From contig JALNYZ010000022.1 in assembly GCA_023229575.1 (NCBI GenBank), positions 1-59,448 of the forward strand: a stretch of 59,448 bases of DNA, given 5' to 3'. Position 1 is the first letter of the stretch, and each line of letters begins with the position of its first letter. The translations under genes and the position numbers were made by a program. This DNA is from Prolixibacteraceae bacterium (GTDB taxonomy: Bacteria > Bacteroidota > Bacteroidia > Bacteroidales > Prolixibacteraceae). The notes under the pieces were generated by a model, which saw nothing but the letters and a program-made list of their open reading frames with translations, did no database searches and had not been told where the DNA came from. This document shows positions 28,250-38,013 of the stretch, piece after piece.

Positions 28250-29614
28250 ATGAAAGCAAATCAAAGTAAAGTTAATGTCGCTTTTGTCGGATTTGGGGAA
28301 ATTAATTCACCTCAGCAACTCATAAAAGACAAATGTTCTATCGCTCTCGAAGAGATAAAAACCCTTGGTTTTTCGATCGTGACAACCAATCATGTAACGG
28401 ATGATCCAGCCGGAGTAGATGTTAAAAGGGCAATCGCGGACCTGGGACAAAGCGATTTTGACCTGTTGATTGTATGCCTTGCAGGATGGATCCCTTCGCA
28501 TGCAGTGATTTCTGTTACCAATGCTTTTAAAGACAAACCTATGATCCTGTGGGGGCTGGCAGGCGATATCGAAAACGGGCGCGTAGTGACTGCCGCCCCG
28601 CAAGCCGGTACTACCGCCCTGCGCAAAGTATTCCAGGATCTCGGTTACAAGTTCATCTACGTTTACAACATTATCGGGAAACCCTCCCCATTGGATAGAA
28701 TAAAAAATTACGCGCTGGCAGCTTTGGCCGTAAAATCAGTCGAAAATACAAAAGTTGGGATGATGGGTTTCCGCGATATGAAACTTTACAATACCCTCTA
28801 CGAAGGATTATCGCTGAAATCGAAGATCGGTACCGAAGTTGAATTTTTTGAAACCCTTGAAATGTTGCGCATTAGCGAGACCGTTTCGGAAACAGAGGTT
28901 GAGAAGGTTCTCCAAAAAATAAAGCAGGAATGGAATTTTGAAAAACCTGCCGATGACAATTTCCTTAAAAAAGGGATCAGCTATTACCTGGCCGTCAAAA
29001 GCATTGCGGAGGAAAACGGTTTCGATGCCATTTCACTGAAAGATGTGGATGGGATGAAAAAACTATTAAGTTTTCCTCCTGCAATGATATTTATGTTGCT
29101 TGCCGATGAACTTAATTTGTGCACCATCCCCGAAAATGATGCGATGGGCGCCGTGACCCAGTTGATTGTAAAGCATCTGACCGGACAATGTGCAGCCTAC
29201 CTCGAATTTTATGAGTTCTTCGAAAAGAGTGTCCTGCTGGGCGTCCCCGACTTTGTACCTGCAGAAGTGGTCGATGGAAAAGTGAAAGTTACCCCAGCCG
29301 CCTTCGGAAACATCAGTGGCGGGCTCTTGAATATTTCGACTTTGAAAACCGGAAGGCTGACAATGGCCCGTTTGTCCAATACCGGCAGCAGCTATACCAT
29401 GCACATCTGCACGGGTGAAGGGAGGCTTAAATCATGGGAAGAGGCCGGATGGGACTATCCAGCCCCGCAATTGCCCAGTCTTGATATATTCCTCGATGTC
29501 CCGGTCGATGAATTTGCACAAAAGATTTCCGGGCAGCATTACATCATTGCCTATGGCGACCACGCACAGACTTTGCGCGATTTCTGCTATTTGAAAGATA
29601 TAAATGTTGTATGA
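28250..29614 (+). CDS. L-fucose/L-arabinose isomerase-like protein (second)
   Basis: A 454-residue protein of the FucI/AraA fold, diverged from the enzyme at 20065. Likely metal ligands are Glu in CTIPENDAMGAV, Glu in AAYLEFYEF (where the family usually has Asp) and His in IIAYGDHAQTLRDF. It probably isomerises an aldose imported by the MFS protein before it. Its stop overlaps the ATG of the PfkB kinase (29611), so the two are coupled. Confidence 0.78.
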   Translation: MKANQSKVNVAFVGFGEINSPQQLIKDKCSIALEEIKTLGFSIVTTNHVTDDPAGVDVKRAIADLGQSDFDLLIVCLAGWIPSHAVISVTNAFKDKPMILWGLAGDIENGRVVTAAPQAGTTALRKVFQDLGYKFIYVYNIIGKPSPLDRIKNYALAALAVKSVENTKVGMMGFRDMKLYNTLYEGLSLKSKIGTEVEFFETLEMLRISETVSETEVEKVLQKIKQEWNFEKPADDNFLKKGISYYLAVKSIAEENGFDAISLKDVDGMKKLLSFPPAMIFMLLADELNLCTIPENDAMGAVTQLIVKHLTGQCAAYLEFYEFFEKSVLLGVPDFVPAEVVDGKVKVTPAAFGNISGGLLNISTLKTGRLTMARLSNTGSSYTMHICTGEGRLKSWEEAGWDYPAPQLPSLDIFLDVPVDEFAQKISGQHYIIAYGDHAQTLRDFCYLKDINVV

Positions 29615-30747
29615 TGACAAAGTACGATGCCGTAATCGCTGGATATCTCTGTGTTGACATGGTGCCGGGTTTTCAGAAAAGTGAACCGGCTGCCAGTATT
29701 TCCAGCCTTTTAGTACCCGGAAAACTGATTGAAATCGATGGTCTTGACTTTTCAATCGGTGGGGTGGTTGCCAATACAGGCATGGCCATGAAAAAATTCA
29801 ACAGGAAAGTCTTCCTGAACGGCTTGATCGGGAACGATTTTATAGGAAAAATTGCCAGGGACTGGCTCGATAAATACAACCTGTCGGAGGGGATAAAAAT
29901 AACCGACAAAACGGGCACTGCCTTTAGCATTGTGCTGGCCCCTCCCGGGGTTGACCGTATTTTTCTGGAATCACCTGGTTGCAGTACAATTTTTGACAAC
30001 GATTTTATCGATTTTGGGGCCATTTCTGAGAGCAGGTTGTTCCATTTTGGATACCCACCCCTGCTGAGAAAATTCTATCTCGACAACGGAGAGCAGTTAA
30101 TGACATTGTTTGCCAAAGTACAGGCAATGGGAGTGGCCACCTCGCTCGATTTTAGTCTGCCCGACCTCCAAAGCGAATCAGGGAAACAGGATTGGCCGCA
30201 GATTATGAAACGGGTACTGCCTCATACCGATATTTTTGTCCCCAGTCTGGAGGAGGTCCTTCAAATAATGATGCCTGACGAATATGCAAAAATCCTGTCA
30301 TCCATTGATAATTCCGAAATTATTGATCTTATACCGGTCAGTTTGATCCGGGAGATCGGACGAACGATCATCGATTGTGGGGCAAAGATCCTGCTCATTA
30401 AAGCGGGTCACCGGGGCATCTACCTGTGCACGGGCAATATCTCCTCCTTGAATGAAAAGAAGGGGTTCAATCTGTCAGAAAAGGAGTGGAACCACCGCGA
30501 ATTTTGGTTGAATGCCTATCAGGCCGATCCGGCAAAAATAAAGAACGCCACAGGTGCGGGCGATACTGCAGCGGCTGCATTCATCTCCGCTATTCTGGAT
30601 AACCAAGCCCCTGAGGAAGCCATAAAATTTGCCGGCATTGCAGGCAGGAACAACCTCTATTGTCAGGATATCTACGAGGAGATCGATGATTGGCAAGCAA
30701 TGGTGACCGAGTTGAAATCTGAACAAAACGAAATAATAAGTTTCTGA
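29611..30747 (+). CDS. PfkB-family carbohydrate kinase
   Basis: A 378-residue ribokinase-type enzyme. The N-terminal substrate region includes GGVVANTGMAMKKF and NGLIGNDFIG, and the C-terminal ATP/anion-hole motif NATGAGDTAAAAFISA contains the catalytic Asp. It would phosphorylate the ketose made by the preceding isomerase. It is longer than typical ribokinase (about 310), with extra residues around 200-290. Confidence 0.9.
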   Translation: MMTKYDAVIAGYLCVDMVPGFQKSEPAASISSLLVPGKLIEIDGLDFSIGGVVANTGMAMKKFNRKVFLNGLIGNDFIGKIARDWLDKYNLSEGIKITDKTGTAFSIVLAPPGVDRIFLESPGCSTIFDNDFIDFGAISESRLFHFGYPPLLRKFYLDNGEQLMTLFAKVQAMGVATSLDFSLPDLQSESGKQDWPQIMKRVLPHTDIFVPSLEEVLQIMMPDEYAKILSSIDNSEIIDLIPVSLIREIGRTIIDCGAKILLIKAGHRGIYLCTGNISSLNEKKGFNLSEKEWNHREFWLNAYQADPAKIKNATGAGDTAAAAFISAILDNQAPEEAIKFAGIAGRNNLYCQDIYEEIDDWQAMVTELKSEQNEIISF

Positions 30748-30783
30748 AATTTGTAGGAAACAGAACTTCTAAAATAAAAAACT

Positions 30784-32172
30784 ATGAGCAATTCAATTGT
30801 AAATCAAAAAGATTGGTGGAAAGAAAATGCCAATGGGATTCCCAGGATGATCACCGAAGCCCCCGGGCCAAAGTCAAAAGTAATGCATGCAAATACGACC
30901 CGGTATATGAAAGGCCTTAGCGGTCAGGTCAAACTGTTCCCGGTCTGTTTCGACGAAGGGTTTGGCATTACCCTAACGGATGTGGACGGCAACAAATACC
31001 TCGATTTCTCTTCAGGGATTTACGTGACTTCATTGGGGCATTGCCACCCGAAAATATCTGAAGCAATCTCCTTTTGGGCCAAAAGATTGATGAACGCCCA
31101 TGATTTTACCACCCCGGTCAAAGAAAAGCTGATGGAAAAAATGGCAGGAATCCTACCGGGAAAATTAAATGCCATACAATTGTACTCCGATGGGACAGCG
31201 GCTGTTGAAGCGGCCATTCGTGCCGCACGCGCAATCTCCAACAAACATGAATTCATTTCGGCCTACCGCGATTTCCATGGTAAAACAATGGGCGCCGTTA
31301 GCTGTGCCCAGATGTACCGCGGCGAGACACACAGTTACGGGCCAACGCGCGCTGCCGGTTTCTATATGGTACCCCGACCGGATCCCTACCGCCCACTCTG
31401 GACAAAAGCCGATGGGACCATCGATACAGATGCCTACATCCGCTTTTATGAGACCTTTCTTCTGGAAGGGACCGTTGGAAACGTTGCCGCCTTTGTACTG
31501 GAACCGGCCCAAGGTTGGGCGGGAAGCATATTCCCTCCGGAAGATTTTTTCCCAAAACTGAAGAAGCTTTGCGATAAACACAAAATTCTGTTGTACGACG
31601 ACGAGGTGCTTGCCGGTATGGGCCGCACCGGCGAGTGGCTTACCTTAAACCATTGGGGGGTAATCCCGGATATCGTTACCTTTGGGAAATCGTTCGGCAA
31701 CGGCTTCCCGGTAACGGCCATGGTGGTAAGCGAAGAAAACGGCGATGCCCTCGAAAAAATATCCGCCTCATCCAGTTATGGCGGCAACCCGATGGCATGC
31801 GCGGCAGCATTGGCCTCCATCGAAGTGATCGAGGACGAGGATATCCTGCAAAATGTCCGCACAGTAGGTGATTTCTTCATGAAACGCATGCTGAAAATGA
31901 AAGAGCAACACCCAATTATCGGCGACGTGAAAGGCAAGGGTTTCTTATTGGGAATTGAATTGGTCAAAGACAAAAAAACCAAGGAACCCTTTGATGAAGC
32001 AGGCAAACTGGTCTACCAAAAAGCCTTCAGAAAAGGTTTGGCCTGGATTCCGGCCGGACATATCCTGCGCATGTCGCCACCACTGATTATGGACGAGAAA
32101 TACGCATCCATGGGGATGGATATGATTGAAGATGCAATTAGCGAAGTTGAAAGGGAATTTGGATATAAATAA
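30784..32172 (+). CDS. Class III (omega) aminotransferase
   Basis: A 462-residue PLP enzyme. The PLP Lys lies in TFGKSFGNGFPV. The cofactor Asp lies in LLYDDEVLAGMGRTGEW, and LYSDGTAAVEAAIRAAR forms the phosphate cup. Such enzymes transaminate an omega-amino or sugar-derived carbonyl compound with pyruvate or 2-oxoglutarate. Its place after an isomerase and a kinase suggests an amino-sugar or amino-acid-linked branch. Substrate unknown. Confidence 0.88.
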   Translation: MSNSIVNQKDWWKENANGIPRMITEAPGPKSKVMHANTTRYMKGLSGQVKLFPVCFDEGFGITLTDVDGNKYLDFSSGIYVTSLGHCHPKISEAISFWAKRLMNAHDFTTPVKEKLMEKMAGILPGKLNAIQLYSDGTAAVEAAIRAARAISNKHEFISAYRDFHGKTMGAVSCAQMYRGETHSYGPTRAAGFYMVPRPDPYRPLWTKADGTIDTDAYIRFYETFLLEGTVGNVAAFVLEPAQGWAGSIFPPEDFFPKLKKLCDKHKILLYDDEVLAGMGRTGEWLTLNHWGVIPDIVTFGKSFGNGFPVTAMVVSEENGDALEKISASSSYGGNPMACAAALASIEVIEDEDILQNVRTVGDFFMKRMLKMKEQHPIIGDVKGKGFLLGIELVKDKKTKEPFDEAGKLVYQKAFRKGLAWIPAGHILRMSPPLIMDEKYASMGMDMIEDAISEVEREFGYK

Positions 32173-32939
32173 TGAAAAGATTTTTGCTAATATCAACATT
32201 TGTTCTCTCTGTTTTCTCCTGTTTTGCACAAATGAACGGCAGTAAACCTGTTGTGCCTGATCGGCCATCCTATATGATTGTAGCCTTCGGGACTTCACTC
32301 ACAGAGGCGCTTCAGGTGCCACAAAATGAACAGTGGACCAATGTGCTTCAGGCGATGTTGCAGCAAAGGCACCCGGATCTTGAAATTAAAGTGATCAATT
32401 CCGGAATTAGCGGCAGTACTACGAGGGAAAGATTGTCCCGGTTGGAAAAATCTGTTCTCGGATTGCACCCCGACCTGGTCATTACCGATTTCGCTACCAA
32501 CGATGCAACCTTTGAACCGAAGAGGCATGTCAATTTGGATGAGTTCGCTTCAAACATAAAATCCATGCACGATCGGATTGTCAGTAAAACCGGGGCTGCC
32601 GAAATCTATTGGCCGCAAACGCCAATGTTGAGCGAAAAGCACGCCTACAGGGATCAACCTGTTTACAAGAATGCCGGAGGTGTCGATAAATATGTTGTGC
32701 CCTACCGTAAAATTACCGCCAAAGTGAGCCGCAAACTGCGTGTGCCTTTTGTCAATATGGATGCGATTTTCCGTAAGAAATTCAAAGATAAAGGAGCAGA
32801 ATATTATCTTTGCCCGGATGGCGTCCACTTCCTTAAATCAGGGAACCAATTGGTTGCTGATAGCCTGCTGCCTGCGGTAGAAAAGGTTATCCTGAAAAAA
32901 GGAAAACCTGTTGATCAAGACGCAAAGGCCAGACGGTAA
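32172..32939 (+). CDS. Secreted SGNH/GDSL hydrolase
   Basis: A 255-residue esterase-type protein with a signal peptide (residues 1-19, ending CFAQ). SGNH blocks are visible: Ser in AFGTSLTEA, Gly in NSGISGSTT, Asn in FATNDA and Asp/His in CPDGVHFL. It probably removes acyl groups (for example acetyl) from glycans ahead of glycosidases. Its ATG shares one base with the preceding stop. Confidence 0.88.
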   Translation: MKRFLLISTFVLSVFSCFAQMNGSKPVVPDRPSYMIVAFGTSLTEALQVPQNEQWTNVLQAMLQQRHPDLEIKVINSGISGSTTRERLSRLEKSVLGLHPDLVITDFATNDATFEPKRHVNLDEFASNIKSMHDRIVSKTGAAEIYWPQTPMLSEKHAYRDQPVYKNAGGVDKYVVPYRKITAKVSRKLRVPFVNMDAIFRKKFKDKGAEYYLCPDGVHFLKSGNQLVADSLLPAVEKVILKKGKPVDQDAKARR

Positions 32940-33070
32940 AGGCATATAAGAAGTTGAAAATTGAAAATGATGCAACAATAAATTATTCACAAAACTTAGA
33001 GCTGTTTAAAATTTGTTTTTTTGTCCCGTTAAGGTGATGTCATTAAGTTTAGAAAGATTTATGCGACTTT

Positions 33071-33236
33071 CAACAGATTGCGAGGAGGAATGACGAAGCA
33101 ATCTGTTGATAATCAAGTGAATATGCAAAACGCCGGCTGTTCATATGTCCGTAATCCTCAACGTCGCACAATCCCTTTATGACAGTTTTAAAAAAATCTG
33201 TCATTGGTAGGAGGAACGACGAAGCAATCTGTTGAT
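33071..33236. repeat. Two REP-like palindromic repeats in a 420-base gene-free gap
   Basis: The first copy (33071-33108) is a perfect 11-base stem (CAACAGATTGC/GCAATCTGTTG) around GAGGAGGAATGACGAA. The second (about 33200-33236) repeats the core GGAGGAACGACGAAGCAATC followed by TGTTGAT. The same core recurs reversed at 37521-37710. The rest of 32940-33361 holds no gene that I can support. Confidence 0.8.
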
Positions 33237-33361
33237 TCTATGTGAATTATGGATTCGTGTTTTATTAACTTAATAACATTGCCCGTTGGTGATATAATGT
33301 CGGTAGAAATTGGATTAAATTTTAAACTGTTTCTTAACTAATTACGCTAAATTTATAATTG

Positions 33362-34597
33362 ATGAAAAAAAATAATTTGATCTATTTGCTTGCTTTGTTA
33401 ACTGCATTGTTATCAAGCAATTATTCTTATTCAAAAACTAAAAAATTGGGCGGCGAAAATATTACCCCCAATCTTTTTAAGGGAAGCGACATTCAAAGGA
33501 TCCGATTGGCCATTGACGCGGCAAAAGGAACAACCAACAAAGTTTTTATTCCCTCTATCAATGCCAATGGTTCAAATATCTGGTTACTGGACAGCGCGAT
33601 AATAGTGCCCGGCAACATGACAATTATTTTGGATAATTGCACGGTTCAACTCTCCGATTCATGCAGGGATAATATGTTTCGCAGCGAATATGCGGATAAA
33701 GGAATTAGTGACCCAAAGTGGAATAAAAACATCAGCATTGTCGGGGTGGGGAATGTATTGCTAAAAGGAGCTGTCAATCCAAGGGCAACCGGCGATGGTG
33801 GCAAAACCCTGGGGAAAATGACCTATGGAAGTGACGCAGGCAAGGTAGGAAGGAAGCAAACAGGGGATTCGCGAAATATCATGATCCACATGGTGCATGT
33901 GGATGGGTTCACGATCAAGAATGTCAGTATTGAAAATTCGCACATGTGGGCTTTTAGTTTTGAATGGACCCTCAATGCCGATATCTCTGACATAAAAATA
34001 AACAATCCGGTCGAGATCGTTGTCAATGGTCAAAAAGTCAGGGTACTTAACAAAGATGGGATAGACCTTCGGCAGGGGTGTAAAAACTTCAGGATAGACA
34101 ACATTTCGGGTATGACAGGCGATGATTTTATTGCTTTGACCAACTTTTATACGGCTCCGAATCAGGAAAATCCGGAAATAAATATCATAGAACAAATCTC
34201 CATCAGCAATATAACCTGCGAATCTGTTACCAGGGCCATCGCAATCAGGGCTAAGGATAATGCGGGGATCAGAAATGTATTTATCAACGGGGTAAAATAC
34301 AAAGGCCGATGGAATGCGATGCTGGTTGGAGGAAAAGGTTATGGTAATCCAAACCTACCGGGAAACATCAATAATATCCATGCCATGAACATCATGGGCA
34401 ACGGTTACTCCCTGGTTCACATTGAAGAAGCGATTGCGGATTGCAGTTTCGTGAATTGTATTTATACCGGTGGGGGAGAGCAGGTAATTTCGTACAATGT
34501 GGATAAAGACAGGAAAAGGGATATCATACCAAAAGATACACTTGACAAAGTGCTGACAAAGAATGTAATAACAAAAAACCTGATAAAGACGCAGTAG
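33362..34597 (+). CDS. GH28-like right-handed beta-helix glycosidase
   Basis: A 411-residue exported protein with a signal peptide (residues 1-24) and a parallel beta-helix repeat pattern. GH28-type acids are seen in LNKDGIDLRQG and GMTGDDFIAL, the GDD motif. The following basic motif reads ITRAIAIR-like (ESVTRAIAIRAKD) in place of the usual RIK. Polygalacturonase-like action on a uronate polymer or exo-action on its fragments is plausible. ATG 33362 is used rather than the adjoining TTG. Confidence 0.75.
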   Translation: MKKNNLIYLLALLTALLSSNYSYSKTKKLGGENITPNLFKGSDIQRIRLAIDAAKGTTNKVFIPSINANGSNIWLLDSAIIVPGNMTIILDNCTVQLSDSCRDNMFRSEYADKGISDPKWNKNISIVGVGNVLLKGAVNPRATGDGGKTLGKMTYGSDAGKVGRKQTGDSRNIMIHMVHVDGFTIKNVSIENSHMWAFSFEWTLNADISDIKINNPVEIVVNGQKVRVLNKDGIDLRQGCKNFRIDNISGMTGDDFIALTNFYTAPNQENPEINIIEQISISNITCESVTRAIAIRAKDNAGIRNVFINGVKYKGRWNAMLVGGKGYGNPNLPGNINNIHAMNIMGNGYSLVHIEEAIADCSFVNCIYTGGGEQVISYNVDKDRKRDIIPKDTLDKVLTKNVITKNLIKTQ

Positions 34598-34600
34598 AAA

Positions 34601-35752
34601 ATGGAAAGAAAAAAAATCAGAATTGGAATAATCGGCCTGGGCCTGATGGGCAGGGAGTTTGCCAGTTCGATTGCCCGTTGGTGCCATTTGCTGGATGATG
34701 GACCGGTTCCGGAACTGGCCGGGATATGCGATAAAAACAAGGATACCTGGAAATGGTACATGGATAATTTCCCGGGGATAGCTATCGCAACGGATGATTA
34801 TAAATCGCTAATAGAATCTGATGGGATCGATGCCATATATTGTGCCGTTCCCCATAACCTTCATGAGCAAATTTATATCGACATTATTAAAGCGGGAAAA
34901 CACCTTTTGGGAGAAAAACCTTTTGGCATAGACAAAGCAGCGAATGAAAATATCATGAAAATCATCTCTGACCATCCAGAAGTGATTGTTTGTTGCAGTT
35001 CGGAATTTCCCTATTTCCCGGCCTGTCAAACATTGATAAATTGGCTAAAAAACGGGAAATACGGAAGGCTCATCGAAGTGCGTGCCGGTTTCCACCATTC
35101 GAGCGATATGGACCTGGCGAAGCCGATCAACTGGAAACGCATGGTGGAGATCAATGGCGAATATGGCTGCATGGGCGATTTGGGGATGCATACGCTTCAT
35201 ATCCCGTTCCGCATGGGATGGAAACCAGTTTCCGTTTTTGCCGACCTTCAGAAAATTGCTGAAACCCGCCCCGACGGCAAAGGGAATACCGTACCGTGTA
35301 AAACCTGGGACAATGCCGTTCTTACCTGCAAAAGCATCGATCCCAAAACAGGAAAGGAATTTTCATTGGTTGTCGAAACCAAACGGATGGCCCCAGGCGC
35401 TACCAACAACTGGTTTATAAAAGTTTATGGAACCGAAGGCTCCGCAAAATTCTCTACCCACAACCCCAAAGCATTCGATTATCTGACCACAAGTGGCAAA
35501 GAACAGGGCTGGACAAGAATTGATGTTGGATCGCAGTCGGCCATTCCAAGCATCACCGGGGGCATTTTTGAGTTTGGCTTTTCCGATGCATTTCAGCAAA
35601 TGATTGGCGCTTTTGTCCATGAACTCTCAGGGAATGGGACGTTAAATCCGTTCAGGAATGTTACCCCGGCAGAGACGACCTGGAGCCATGAACTGTTTAC
35701 CGCAGCCTTGGAGTCCCACAGAACAGGTAGAAAAATCGAATTGCAGCCATGA
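34601..35752 (+). CDS. Gfo/Idh/MocA-family oxidoreductase (second)
   Basis: A 383-residue protein with Rossmann motif IGIIGLGLMGREFASSIA and family motif HLLGEKPFGIDK (EKP). The C-terminal domain contains CMGDLGMHTLHIPFRMGW. It is distinct from the enzyme at 22339. It starts 3 bases after the beta-helix gene and overlaps the next dehydrogenase by 4 bases, so it acts in the same pathway, perhaps on a uronate or sugar alcohol. Confidence 0.9.
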   Translation: MERKKIRIGIIGLGLMGREFASSIARWCHLLDDGPVPELAGICDKNKDTWKWYMDNFPGIAIATDDYKSLIESDGIDAIYCAVPHNLHEQIYIDIIKAGKHLLGEKPFGIDKAANENIMKIISDHPEVIVCCSSEFPYFPACQTLINWLKNGKYGRLIEVRAGFHHSSDMDLAKPINWKRMVEINGEYGCMGDLGMHTLHIPFRMGWKPVSVFADLQKIAETRPDGKGNTVPCKTWDNAVLTCKSIDPKTGKEFSLVVETKRMAPGATNNWFIKVYGTEGSAKFSTHNPKAFDYLTTSGKEQGWTRIDVGSQSAIPSITGGIFEFGFSDAFQQMIGAFVHELSGNGTLNPFRNVTPAETTWSHELFTAALESHRTGRKIELQP

Positions 35753-36954
35753 TCAGGAAAGCGCCTGGGAAGTCGGTAGTCATATTTGGGGCTGGTAAAA
35801 TAGGGCGCTCTTTTATCGGTCCACTGTTTAGTCGTTCAGGGTATCAGGTAATTTTTATTGATATTGATCATGGAACCATCAATGAACTTAATATACGGAA
35901 AAGATACAAGGTTGTCATAAAATCTGACCACGAAGAACAATTTGAGGTTAAGAATGTATGCGGAATATATGTCAATGACCGGGAAGCCGTCGTCAACGCG
36001 ATTGCCCGGTGCAGCCTGATGGCTACCTGTGTCGGGAAAAATGCACTCCCCAAGGTCCTTCCGTTGATTTCACAGGGCATAGAAAAGCGGTATGCCGAAC
36101 AGCCGGATTTTCCACTTGACATTATACTGGCCGAAAATATAAGGGAGGCCTGTACGTTCATGAAAAAAGGATTGTCGATCCTGCTTGACAAAGAGTTTCC
36201 AATTGATAGCTATGTAGGGCTCATTGAAACCAGCATCGGGAAAATGGTGCCCATCATGCTCAAAAAAGATTTGGAGGAAGATCCCCTTCAGGTTTTTGCC
36301 GAGCCCTATAATACCCTGATTCTTGATAAACTGGCTTTTAAAAACCCAATTCCGGAAATTGAAGGACTGGCCCCGAAAGAGAATATGAAAGCGTGGGTTG
36401 ACAGGAAGTTGTTTATTCATAACCTGGGACATGCCACCACTGCCTATTTGGGCGGTCTTGAACATCCCTCGGCAACATATTTGTATGAAGTACTGTCAGA
36501 CAATTATTTGAAGGAAAAGGTGCGTAGCACCATGTTACAGGCTGCAGATATCCTTCTAAAAAAATACCCGGATGAATTTACGCGCGAAACTTTAACCGAA
36601 CACATCGATGACCTGCTGAACCGGTTTCAAAACAAGGCGCTTGGAGATACCATTTTCAGGGTTGGCTGTGACCTGCAGCGCAAACTAGGGAAAGAGGACC
36701 GTCTGGCAGGCGCTATTCACCTGGCCCGCGAGCTGAAGCTACCGTTTGATTTAATTTTAAAGGCATTGGTAAGCGGTTGCCATTTTAATGCGGCCGATGA
36801 AGCGGGGAACAGATTACCCTCCGACCAGGTGTTCGCCTCAATTTATAAAAGAGGAATCAAAGAAGTTTTGGTATCTATTTGTGATTTCAATGAAATAATT
36901 GATAATGAAGTGATTTCAAAAGCCATCAAGCTCGATAACCTGATCTCAAAGTGA
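35749..36954 (+). CDS. Mannitol dehydrogenase-family protein (mannitol-1-phosphate 5-dehydrogenase-like)
   Basis: A 401-residue polyol dehydrogenase. The N-terminal NAD motif is VVIFGAGKIGRSFIGPLF. The catalytic region KLFIHNLGHATTAYLGG carries the Lys, Asn and His typical of MtlD-type enzymes. It would interconvert a sugar alcohol or its phosphate with the ketose. It completes the beta-helix/oxidoreductase operon. Confidence 0.87.
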   Translation: MIRKAPGKSVVIFGAGKIGRSFIGPLFSRSGYQVIFIDIDHGTINELNIRKRYKVVIKSDHEEQFEVKNVCGIYVNDREAVVNAIARCSLMATCVGKNALPKVLPLISQGIEKRYAEQPDFPLDIILAENIREACTFMKKGLSILLDKEFPIDSYVGLIETSIGKMVPIMLKKDLEEDPLQVFAEPYNTLILDKLAFKNPIPEIEGLAPKENMKAWVDRKLFIHNLGHATTAYLGGLEHPSATYLYEVLSDNYLKEKVRSTMLQAADILLKKYPDEFTRETLTEHIDDLLNRFQNKALGDTIFRVGCDLQRKLGKEDRLAGAIHLARELKLPFDLILKALVSGCHFNAADEAGNRLPSDQVFASIYKRGIKEVLVSICDFNEIIDNEVISKAIKLDNLISK

Positions 36955-37012
36955 CAAGAGGGTAGAAATCTTGTGAAAAATAAAACATGCAAAAATTTAG
37001 ATTATGTTTTAA

Positions 37013-37044
37013 TTTGGAGTTGATCGTTAACTTCAATATATTTG
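37013..37044 (+). promoter_or_regulatory. Promoter of the PadR gene
   Basis: TTTG at 37013-37016, a 20-base spacer and TATATTTG at 37037-37044 fit the Bacteroidota promoter. The start codon lies 21 bases downstream, giving a very short leader. Confidence 0.65.
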
Positions 37045-37064
37045 TAATCTAAAAAATTTTAATC

Positions 37065-37403
37065 ATGAAAAGTATATCCAAAGAGTTGGTTGGTGCATCG
37101 GCTGCGCCATTGATTTTGTCCATGCTGAAAAATGGGGACAATTATGGTTACGAAATCGTTCAGAAGGTAAAGGAGTTGACAAATGATGAGATCAAATGGA
37201 AAGAGGCCAGTATCTATCCGGTATTAAAGAAACTCGAAAACAGTGGGATGATAAAATCCTATTGGAAAGTCCAGGAAGGGGAACGGCCCCGTAAGTATTA
37301 TACCATTTTGGCCGACGGGAAAGTGCAACTGGAGCAAAATATGCACGAATGGGAACTGGTACATTCGGTATTCGGAAAGCTCTGGAAGGTTATCCCGGAA
37401 TAA
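37065..37403 (+). CDS. PadR-family transcriptional regulator
   Basis: A 112-residue winged-helix protein. LILSMLKNGDNYGYEIVQKV, KEASIYPVLKKLENSGMI and ERPRKYYTILADGK are the PadR signature segments. Regulators of this type usually sit directly ahead of a permease-prefix protein. Here that partner (38506) is separated by 1.1 kb of repeats, suggesting insertion between them. Confidence 0.9.
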   Translation: MKSISKELVGASAAPLILSMLKNGDNYGYEIVQKVKELTNDEIKWKEASIYPVLKKLENSGMIKSYWKVQEGERPRKYYTILADGKVQLEQNMHEWELVHSVFGKLWKVIPE

Positions 37404-37520
37404 AGAATGATCAGAAACTGTTTAAAGTTTATTGCCCCCAGTTTGTCTATCTGAAATCACTGGATCAAGAGTCTGCCGGAGGTATGTAATGTTGATAGAA
37501 AGGGAATTTACCTCAAAATT

Positions 37521-37875
37521 CACATACAATCAACGGATTGCTTCGTTCCCCACGTAAAATAGGGACAGGCTGTTCCTCTTACCAATGATTGAATTGCATA
37601 AACTGTCATAAATGGATTGTGCGACGATCGTTTATCAACTACCGCATCGATAGAGATATTATTTATCTGTATATCAACGGATTGCTTCGTCGTTCCTCCT
37701 CGCAATGACGAATACATCGTAGGGGGTTGGATGAGGCGAGGGGTGGGTCATAAAAGATGATTTGTTACTAATTTCCATCCACCCCTCGCCTCATCCAACT
37801 GAAAATCCAGCGACCGTCATTGCGACCGCGAGGCACGAGCGGGAAGCAATCGGTTGCATTCTCACAACTCAAAAT
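37521..37875. repeat. Cluster of REP-like repeats in a 1.1-kb gene-free region
   Basis: Copies of the dispersed element seen at 33071 recur in reverse orientation at about 37521-37540 and 37674-37710. A diverged version (GTCATTGCGA ... GAAGCAATCGGTTGC) is at about 37816-37858. Short frames in this interval have no protein-like character. Confidence 0.75.
37726..37799. repeat. Perfect 21-base inverted repeat
   Basis: The arms 37726-37746 and 37779-37799 (beginning GTTGGATGAGGCGAGG) are exact reverse complements around a 32-base loop. No T-run follows, so it is not a simple terminator. It lies among REP-like copies. Confidence 0.9.
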
Positions 37876-38013
37876 AACCCACCATCATTGCGATCCGTCG
37901 GCGGGCGGAGAAGGCAACTTGTTGAGAGTTGCCTAAAAGACTGTTTAAATTTATCTAAGGTTCGATCTGCAAAGTCGATTGTATTTAATCGCAGGAAAAT
38001 TCACGGGTTTGAA

